DNA of 64,000 nucleotides, from contig CM055314.2 in NCBI GenBank assembly GCA_029255685.2, forward strand, positions 70,878,815-70,942,814, written 5' to 3'. The stretch is from Silene conica (Eukaryota; Streptophyta; Magnoliopsida; Caryophyllales; Caryophyllaceae). How positions within the stretch are numbered: position 1 is the stretch's first letter; every line of letters begins with the position of its first letter. Position numbers and translations under genes: made by a program. Below the pieces are notes generated by a model. That model had not been told where the DNA came from. It saw only the letters and a program-made list of their open reading frames with translations, and made no database searches. Of the stretch, positions 56,215 through 64,000 are shown one piece after another.

Positions 56215-58608
56215 TGTAACACCCCCATTTACCTAGCTAGGAGCCTGAACTAGGACTTCCAGAGTAAATAAGACTGTTACCATCCTGGATAACCAGGGTA
56301 GTAGATACTCATAGTGAAAGAAACACAGTACTTTAATTTATAAGAAGTTAAACTGAAATCTATTACAAGGCATAGTCCACAAGTCTTCCAAAACAACTGA
56401 ATATAAATAAATGTCCAACTGAGAAAAACTAAGTGATCTAGAACTAGGTAGGTCTAATCCATGTCTCTCTTCCGTGCCCAGTCCTAGTCCACCTGTCTCT
56501 GACCTGAAAGATCTATTCCCCATTCCGGATCATTGTAGGTGAACACGAATACACTGTCAACCTCGCGGTTGAGTAGGATAACACAATAATAAATAATGCA
56601 ACAAACAATAATATGCAAATGCTTATGTCATGCTCGAGCTCAGTCACAATCTCAATCTCAAACCCGAAACACCCAGCCATACCGAACCTCCCGGCCGACT
56701 ATAATCGGCCGTCGCCGAACACCAGCTTAAAAGCTGATAAGACACCAGGCCTGGTCTGCAGAACCACCCTGGGCTTTATATCAGATTAACATCTGATCCA
56801 CAATTATCTCAATATCCAATGCACATGCATGCTCATGAATGCAATACCAATAAGCTATTCATATATATAATATCATGCTCATACAATTCATGCTTGCATC
56901 CACACATATAAAACCACATACAAATATAACTTCTCATAAAATATGGTACCGGTGTATCCTACCTGGAAAAGCAGCCTGCAAGTAAGTAACACCGTCTACA
57001 AATATTCCACCTCAAATTCCGTTCCGATAAACATTGTTTAAAGTCAAATTATACTCTTACCAATGAGGCTACCAATTACTTATTCGTTCATGTCTGTATT
57101 TATTTACTCGTAAAACTTCTTATATATATATATAAACACATATATCCATGAACGTGCCCATATCGATATAATTGTCATTACTAACCATTTCTAACAAGTA
57201 TATTAACTAACTATAAAACATTATGACAATTTTCACCATACATAAATAATAATTACCCTTCTAACTATAACATATAACATTAACAAACAATTTCTACCAA
57301 CTTTGATAAAATAGCATATACCACAATATCATTAATATTAATATTAACAAACTCAACAACAACAACAAAACAAATAATACAAGTTATCAAATATATATAT
57401 TTATATATTAATAATAATAATAATGTTATCATCCCACCATTAAATACTAAAAATAACAATAACAGTAGGATTAGTAGTACATAAAATATACCCTAAAGAG
57501 AGTTTCACGCATCAACGGAACACCAAAAACAACCCAGCAGCCTCTTTCCCGACAACCGTACCATAGACCACGACCCTAAACTACACTGCCCCTACACCCG
57601 CTGAAACCCCTGACTCCTTCCAGTGGCACCACCAGGCTCACCACCGAGCCGCGGTGGTTCCAGGGAATGGGCCAGTGGCTGTCGACCGCCACTCCTACCA
57701 CCATCATCTGCATCAAAAGGCCAACACGAAAACCTCTGTTCTGATTAAACCCCATCAACTCCTGAACGAAACCAAGAAAAAGGACGACAAACACCACCAA
57801 GAACGGCCGTGACAACCACCACAATAACCCTTGACTACCACCCAAAGACTCACCTTAACACCAACCTAAATTGCAAACAGAAACTCCATCGAATTGATAC
57901 ATAAACATCACGGAGTCATACTCTGTTCTTAACCGATTAACTACAGATTCTAACACCCTGATAAACACCCACTAACGACGATCACCAACGGCCATCGACG
58001 ACACAACTAGGGTTCAAACACCAACTACTAACGTCATACATTAAATCTATGCAAAGAATTACAACCACAACAACTTAAAACAAACAGAATTCGTTAATCA
58101 AATCAGAAGTGCAGAACTGTTAAAATACGAGGTGTGGTGTGCTTACCTTCTTTCTGGTGTAATCGACAGACCCTAGGACCCTTAGACCACCGTGTGAACC
58201 CTCCTTGGTATACCCAGATGTGGCGGCAGAGTGTTTGTGCAATTGTTTGAGTGTCGTTTGGTCTAGGGTAGGGTTAAATCACTGGTTATATAAGGCGGCT
58301 GGAGAGGGGTTTTTTCTGAGTTTCTGAATTTCTGATCTCAAGTATGCTAAAGTCGTGTATGGGCTGGGTTTTGCACGCAATCCTAGGCCCAACGACAAGA
58401 CTAACCATATACGGGTCAGGTCCTTCATGCACTCCAATACCCAAATGACTTGAATCAAAAACGATTTGTTTAAGTACTCGCATACACGACTTAAAAAAAA
58501 CTACACCTAAGACACCTAGTTCACCAATTCATCTTCGCTTTAGAATCCGTCGATATACAAATAAATATTAAATATTAAATAACGAAATAGAAAATACGGA
58601 GTATTACA
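56215..58608 (-). repeat. 3' LTR of Tekay/Del element
   Basis: Plus text starts TGTAACACCCCCATTTACC and ends CGGAGTATTACA (2394 bp). It contains the TCAACC/GGTTGA stem-loop (56557-56572) and the CACCACCAGGCTCACC block (57627). Frames inside are chance. Confidence 0.9.
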
Positions 58609-58621
58609 GTCTTTCCCCCTT
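58609..58621 (-). other. Polypurine tract of Tekay/Del element
   Basis: Plus GTCTTTCCCCCTT, minus AAGGGGGAAAGAC, adjoining the 3' LTR. Confidence 0.85.
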
Positions 58622-58795
58622 AAAATGAACTTCGTCCCGAAGTTCACCATCCCAAGGTCCACACAACTGACCAAAAAGCATGTAACGAACAAAGAAAGTG
58701 ACAGCATATAACATTAAGAGCTGATAAAGTACTTTAAAACACGAATTGTCACATTCTACCCTCCTAAAAAAAAGGTTACGTCCTCGTAACATACC

Positions 58796-60400
58796 TCAAG
58801 GGAACAGTTCAGGATATTTTTCCTGCATCGAAACCTCAGTCTCCCAAGTAGCTTCCTCGACATTATGATTTGTCCATAGTACTTTGACAATTGCGGTCTC
58901 CCCATTCCTGGTTTTCCGCACCTTCCTGTCGAGTATTTCCTTGGGTCTCTCCTCGTAGGTCAACTGCTCATCGACCTCGATGACCTCATGGTCAAGGATA
59001 TGCGAAGGGTCACTGATATATCTCCTCAGTTGTGAAACGTGAAACACATTATGCACTCTGGATAACGCTGGTGGTAGAGCTAATCGATAGGCTACCTCAC
59101 CAACTCGCTCCAAAATCTCGAATGGCCCAATGAACTTCTGACTCAACTTGCCCCTCCTGCCGAACCTCATCACTCCTCTCATGGGTAATACTTTCAGCAA
59201 CACCTTATCTCCGGCCTCAAAGGTAATGTCACTCCGTTTTAGATCTGCGTAACTCTTTTGCCTATCTTGGGCAGCTCTCATCTTCTGACGAATCACCTGG
59301 ACCTGTGCTATCATCTCCTGAATCATCTCGGGTCCCAAAGTCACTGTATCAGCTCGATCATCCCAACAGACTGGACTCCTGCACTTCCTCCCATACAATG
59401 CCTCGAAAGGAGCCATCCCGATGCTAGCATGATAGCTGTTGTTATAAGAGAACTCTATCAAATCAAGTCTGTCCTCCCAAGATCCTCCAAACTCCAGTAC
59501 ACAAGCCCGCAACATATCCTCCAGTGTCTGGATAGTCCTCTCAATCTGACCATCAGTTGCTGGATGGAATGCAGTACTCATCTTCAAATTAGTTCCCATC
59601 AATGTCTGTAACTCTTGCCAAAATTTAGAGATGAAGCTGGAATCACGATTAGAAACAATATCCTTGGGAACACCATGAAGTTTCACCACATGTTTAACGT
59701 AAGCCTTGGCCAATTCAGCCTTACTCCAAGTCTCCTTCATTGGTATGAAATGGGCCGACTTAGTCAACCTGTCAACTATCACCCAAATCATGTCATTCCC
59801 TCTCGAAGTCCTAGGTACATCAAGTGGTTGTAACTTCCCTTGCGGTCTCTTATGTTCTCCCTTCACTCTCTGACATACCAAACATCGAGAGACAAACTCA
59901 GCCACTTCCTGCTTCATTTTTGGCCACCAGAATGCTTTCTTCAGGTCTTTGTACAGCTTATCCCCTCCAGGATGAACGGAATAAGGTGTAGAATGAGCTT
60001 CGACCAGAATCTTTCTCTTCAATTGCTCATCATCAGGTACACACCATCTCCCATCAAATCTCAAACTATCATCACTGAAAATCTCGAACTTAGAATATGG
60101 CTCGGTATCACTAGCTTTGTTCACTGCCTCACGCCACTTCTGAATTCTTGGATCACTCTTCTGGCGTTCTCGGATCTCAGAATATAACTCCGGCTCGATC
60201 GTCAAAACCCCCATGGTCTCACCCTTCCTTATCACCGCGATTCCCATCTGTCCCAACTCACGATACATACTCAACCTGGACATAGCTGTGCATAGAGCGT
60301 GAACAGACTTCCTACTCAATGCATCAGCCACAACATTAGCCTTTCCTTCTTTGTACAGAATTTCCATGTCATAATCTCCAATCAGCTCGATCCATCTCCT
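58796..60400 (-). pseudogene. pol C-terminal half: end of RNase H, integrase, chromodomain
   Basis: This is the continuation of the gag-pol frame after one TAG codon at 60401-60403. From the methionine at 60367, 523 residues are open. The integrase zinc domain is intact (H125, H132, C162, C165). The catalytic core is damaged: after LQPLDVP (residues 179-185) the text jumps to RTSRGND, so the usual tryptophan-rich linker and the first catalytic aspartate are missing. The second site reads VSNRD, with asparagine (AAT) in place of aspartate. The glutamate (QIERT, E276) remains. Residues 478-521 form a chromodomain (VKVLWTNHNVEEATWE), which targets integration to particular chromatin in chromoviruses. 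Integration by this protein is not expected. Confidence 0.92.
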
Positions 60401-62913
60401 CTAGCGCATGTTTAGTTCCTTCTGAGTATAGATATACTTCAGGCTCTTATGATCAGAATACACTTTAAATGTAGCTCCATAGAGGTAATGTCGCCACAAC
60501 TTAAGTGCAAAAACTACCGCTCTAAGTTCCAGGTCATGCGTCGGATAATTCTCCTCATAAGGCTTCAACTGCCTAGAAGCATAAGCAATCACTCTCCCGT
60601 TCTGCATCAGCACGCATCCCAAACCCTTCTTAGAAGCATCTGTGTAGACTTCAAAATTCTCACTTCCCTCCGGCAACGCAAGGATAGGAGCTGTGGTGAG
60701 ACGCTCCTTCAGGTCTAGAAATGCGTTCTCACAGCTATCATCCCAGACAAATATATTCTCTTTCCGCATCAACGAAGTCATCGGTTTAGCTATCTTTGAA
60801 AAATCTTTCACGAACCTCCTGTAATAACCAGCCAATCCCAAGAAACTACGAATATCGGCTACATTCCTCGGTCGCTCCCATTTCGATACGGCCTCAATCT
60901 TGCTAGGGTCGACAGATACTCCCTCCTTAGACACCACATGGCCTAGAAAAGCCACTTTCTCGAGCCAGAATTCGCACTTACTCAGCTTGGCATATAATTG
61001 ATGATCCCTCAAAGTCTGTAACACCAAGCTCAAATGCTTAGCATGCTCTTCTCTGTTCTTTGAATACACCAAGATGTCATCGATAAACACCACCACAAAC
61101 TGGTCCAGATAAGGACTAAACACTCTGTTCATCAAATCCATGAAAACAGCAGGTGCATTAGTCAAACCAAATGGCATTACTACGAATTCATAATGCCCAT
61201 ACCTCGATCTGAACGCAGTCTTGTGAATATCTGCATCTTTGATTCTTAGCTGATGATACCCTGACCTCAAATCGATCTTGGAAAACACACCAGCCCCACT
61301 CAACTGGTCAAAAAGATCATCGATGCGAGGTAAAGGATATCGATTCTTGATCGTCACATTGTTAAGCTCCCTATAATCCACGCACAACCTCATGGTTCCG
61401 TCCTTCTTCTTTACAAACAATACTGGTGCTCCCCAAGGTGACACACTTGGTCTTACGTACCCCTTGCTTGCTAGCTCATCCAGTTGCTTTCTCAACTCCT
61501 CCAATTCCTTAGGTCCCATGCGATAAGGTGCTTTAGAAATTGGCTCAGCCCCAGGTTTCAGATCAATGCCAAAATCCAAGTCCCTCTTTGGCGGTAACCC
61601 AGGAATTTCTTCTGGAAACACGTCTTCAAAATCCCTTACAACCTCGATCTCCCTGGCTTGGGGTTTCTCTGCAGTCAGATCTGTCACATGGCACAACAGC
61701 ATTTCATCACCTCTCTTCAAACAGGTCTTCAGCGCATTGATAGTTATCAGCTTCAGTTTAGGCTTTACAGAATATCCCTTGTAGGATACCCTCACTCCCT
61801 TGGGTCCCCTCAAAGTGATCTTTCCTTGGTAGCAATCAATGTAGGCCTTATACTTTTTCAGCCAATCCATACCCAGTATCACCTCAAAGCCACCCAAAGG
61901 GAACTCTATCAAGTTCGACTCAAAACTTACATCTCCTACTTGGATCATTACATTGGTGTAAACTCTATTACAAGCTATGGAATCTCCAGACGGTATGGTT
62001 ACAGAATCAACTATACTACTATATACATCGAGTCCTATAGCCCTTGCATGCTCCGCAGATATGAAAGAATGCGATGCACCAGAATCAAATAAAACGAAAG
62101 TAGGAAAAGAATGTACTCGAAATGTACCCGTAACAACATGTGCGTCCTCCTCCGCAGCCTCCTTGCCCATCATGAACAAGGCCCCACTTTTCTTGGCCCC
62201 GCTCTGGTTCACAGATCCTGCTCCACTCTGAGTGCTAGCCTCTGCCAAGGTCTTTTGGAAATTACCATTACCACTGTTTTGATTTCCTTGGTAACGGTTC
62301 TGATTATTGTAGTTATTGAAATTCCGTTGGTAGCTGTTACCCCCGGATCTGTTGTTGTTTGAGTAGCTTGCATTTGGCGTTCTGAAACCACCACTTTGGT
62401 GGCCCCTATTATAATTGTTTCCAGCACTCTGCGTCCCAACCCAACAAGTTGCTTGCTTGTGTCCCATCTTTCCACACTTAAAACACGCAACACTTGAACC
62501 ACTTGCCCCAGTCGCAGATCGGTTGCCACCACGATTGCCATTTCCTCCTGGTGCACTGTTGGAGAAAAAAGACCGGTACTGGTTATTTGGCTTCTTATTC
62601 CTCGAGCTCTCGGCCCCCGATTCTGCTTTCCTCTTCTCACCCTTGGTTTTCTCTTCCTCTTTGATCATGACAGCGATTCGTTCTGCCTGGCCAGCCCTCT
62701 CGTATACATCTTCCACAGTCGTGGGCTTAGTTGCTAGAAAACTTCTCTTGATTTCTATGGTTAGCCCTTTCTCAAACCTAGCAGCTAACATCTCCGACGT
62801 GTAGCCCAAGTCAGCTACATTCTCTGCCAGTTGCATAAATTTACTGTGATATGCTTCCACAGTCATTTCCTCGGTCATCTTGAAAGAATCGAACTCAGCT
62901 CTCAGCTTCCCTT
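60401..62913 (-). pseudogene. gag-pol N-terminal part: gag, zinc knuckle, protease, RT, RNase H
   Basis: Open on the minus strand from the CACTA border to a TAG at 60401-60403. The methionine at 62878 is internal, since in-frame gag residues ([10 protein letters not shown]) precede it up to 62913. Counting from it: gag to about 110, basic stretch 77-98, zinc knuckle [14 protein letters not shown] (132-145), glycine/asparagine-rich 150-205, protease [11 protein letters not shown] (264-274), RT 440-650 with LCVDYRELN (498-506), MPFGLTNAP and catalytic FIDD (598-601), RNase H from 720 ([10 protein letters not shown] 745-754, YSDHKSLKY 807-815). It stops right after YTQKELNMR. The same frame continues as RRWIELIGDYDMEILY, so only one nonsense change divides gag-pol. 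Confidence 0.93.
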
Positions 62914-63009
62914 CACTACTACAAATATAGGTTTAGGAGACGGGGATTAAGGAACGAAATTTTGCGGAACCGTCTTAATTTGTCACAATAATTGGGCGGG
63001 AGTTTTTAA

Positions 63010-63450
63010 TACATAAATAGAAGACGGTTCTATAAAATGACCGTCTTTATAGGTTTTAAAAAAACCAAAGAGAACGGTTTAAATAGTTAACCGTGCTCTT
63101 CTTTAAACAACCAAGACGGTTTAGTTACTAACCGTCCTCTTTGTTACTCATGAAAAGAAACCAAGACGGATCACTTTCTAACCGTTATCTAAGGTCTTTT
63201 ATAATTTCACAAAGAGCACGGTTGTTTTTGTTAACCGGTCTCTTTGGTCTTTCATAATTTCACAAAGAGCACGGGTCTTTCATAATTGCGCAAAGAGCAC
63301 GGTTGTTTTTCTTAACCGGTCTCTTTTGTCTTTCATAATTTCACAAAGAGCACGGGTCTGTAGTTAACCGTTCTCTTTTGTATTTTATTATTTCACAAAG
63401 AGCACGGTTGTGTTTGTGAACCGGTCTCTTTTGTCTTTCATAATTCGAAA
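63010..63450. repeat. CACTA subterminal repeats
   Basis: About five units of 50-55 bp with CACAAAGAGCACGGTTG, AACCGGTCTCTTT and TCTTTCATAATTT (63210-63450). They are preceded by related inverted pairs (AAGACGGTT with AACCGTCCTCTT, 63010-63190). Each unit is itself an imperfect inverted repeat. In En/Spm such repeats are transposase binding sites. Confidence 0.85.
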
Positions 63451-64000
63451 CAAATTCACAATAGAACAGTATACAAAGTCAGTTTTTGAAAACCTGCTCT
63501 CAAACACAATTACAAAGACGACGATACAATAACCCCAGCAGCCATAGCTTCTCCTTCACTCTTGTTTTCGAAGCAACTGAAGCACTAATACTGTACTACG
63601 ACTTTTCGAAGCAACTGAAGCAAGTATCGATAATTCGTACGCCCTCTTTCTCCTTTACTCTTGTTTTCTTATTTTTCCTCAATTATTCGAATTACCAGAT
63701 TTCTTCTTATTTTTCTTCTTATTTTTCCTCAATTATTCGCACCATTTGATTTCTTTTTCCTATGAGTTGTTGTGGTTGGGAATGGGTTTCGAAATTTAGT
63801 AATTTTTGTGGGTTTCGAAATTTAGTAAATAATACAGTTATGGCTGCTGCTGGGTTTCGAAATTTATGTAGTTTGTTCACACCCGAAATTTAGTAAATAA
63901 TACTACTCATTGAACGCATCTGTCAGGTGCTCACGGCTTTACTCTACTTTCTGAACTGTTGATGCTACCCATGGTTACTATTACCTTACTACTTATGTTC
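63451..64000. other. CACTA interior, unassigned
   Basis: Pyrimidine-rich with repeated TTCTCCTTTACTCTTGTTTTC (63548 and 63650) and GGGTTTCGAAATTTAGTAA (63784, 63809 and related near 63850). No transposase domain is visible before the window ends. Confidence 0.5.

Larger units (their letters stand above)
56215..62913 (-). mobile_element. Tekay/Del-type chromovirus (Ty3/gypsy), 5' part cut by CACTA
   Basis: Minus orientation: gag-pol from 62913 down to 58796, polypurine tract at 58609-58621, 3' LTR 56215-58608. Domain order gag, zinc knuckle, protease, RT, RNase H, integrase, chromodomain and the 2.4-kb LTR fit the Tekay/Del clade. The 5' LTR, PBS and gag N terminus are displaced beyond the CACTA insertion. 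The left flank is TGTTA (56210-56214). It shares LTR sequence with the solo LTR at 4883 and the non-coding elements at 28240 and 38314, and is the only family member in the window with coding sequence. Confidence 0.92.
62914..64000 (+). mobile_element. CACTA (En/Spm-like) transposon, left end
   Basis: The left terminus CACTACTACAAATATAGG is the classic plant CACTA terminal repeat. It sits directly after CTT (62911-62913), the expected 3-bp target copy, inside the chromovirus gag. The next 500 bp are subterminal repeats. From about 63480 the sequence becomes pyrimidine-rich. The frame 63486-63749 is unrecognised and may be leader sequence of an internal gene. The right end is outside the window, so whether it is autonomous cannot be told. 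Confidence 0.9.

Noticed and set aside
60449..62804. Several plus-strand frames of 70-144 codons opposite gag-pol
   Set aside because: These are shadows of the minus-strand chromovirus frame.
1..64000. tRNA, rRNA, CRISPR, riboswitch or prokaryotic operon signals
   Set aside because: None seen. Repeats are transposon-derived and tRNA-like matches are only retroelement primer binding sites.

Overview
This window looks like nuclear DNA of a flowering plant, probably a eudicot. The evidence is the transposon content: Ty3/gypsy Tat/Retand-like elements with an antisense extra ORF, a Tekay/Del chromovirus with a C-terminal chromodomain, Ty1/copia elements primed by initiator tRNA-Met, a plant L1-type LINE, a CACTA element and a Tourist-like MITE. 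I see no bacterial, organellar or CRISPR-like signal and no intact host gene. The only recognisable host-gene trace is a broken WD40 fragment resembling the splicing factor Prp17/CDC40 (12977-13201, minus). The species cannot be named from sequence alone.

Layout of the left half. 1-4009 is the 5' half of a minus-strand Tat-like element (RT, PR and gag remnants, PBS, 5' LTR). 4571-8657 is the 5' end of a second Tat-like element, interrupted by a Tourist-like MITE (7716-7938, TTA duplication) and a 2.6 kb solo LTR (4883-7518, CCCGA duplication). 8658-10440 is non-coding with weak DNA-transposon relics. 10441-12890 is a 5'-truncated LINE with a damaged reverse transcriptase. 13615-15625 is a short copia element with two LTRs (ACAAT duplication) and only a broken gag. 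15631-18175 has no recognisable gene.

From 18176 rightwards the window is one nested stack. A minus-strand Tat/Retand-like element starts with its 3' LTR (18176-18754), followed by an antisense ORF (19272-22380, split by a 1.6 kb solo LTR), integrase, RNase H, a copia solo LTR (24967-26233), RT, protease and gag. At 28239/49155 its gag is split by a large non-coding LTR element (28240-49154, plus strand). That element's 5' LTR holds two terminal-inverted-repeat transposons in a TA microsatellite. Its 3' LTR holds a younger, almost intact relative in the opposite orientation (38314-47076), with two 2461-bp LTRs that I find differing at only three positions and a GTGAG duplication. The Tat gag resumes at 49155-49320 and is cut by a gag-only copia element (49321 onward). 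That element's 3' LTR is cut by a Tekay/Del chromovirus (56215-62913), and the chromovirus gag is cut by a CACTA transposon (62914 to the window end).

How the parts relate. The non-coding elements at 28240-49154 and 38314-47076 share LTR sequence, LTR termini and PPT-proximal sequence with the Tekay/Del chromovirus at 56215-62913. The simplest reading is that they are non-autonomous derivatives mobilised in trans by that lineage. The chromovirus copy here is itself dead: it has a nonsense codon in the RNase H region and an integrase lacking two of three catalytic acidic residues. The most interesting unexplained signal is a set of short hairpins with a GGA-containing loop just upstream of the polypurine tract. 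They are kept in both the coding element and its non-coding relatives, and one of them shows a paired (compensatory) base change.
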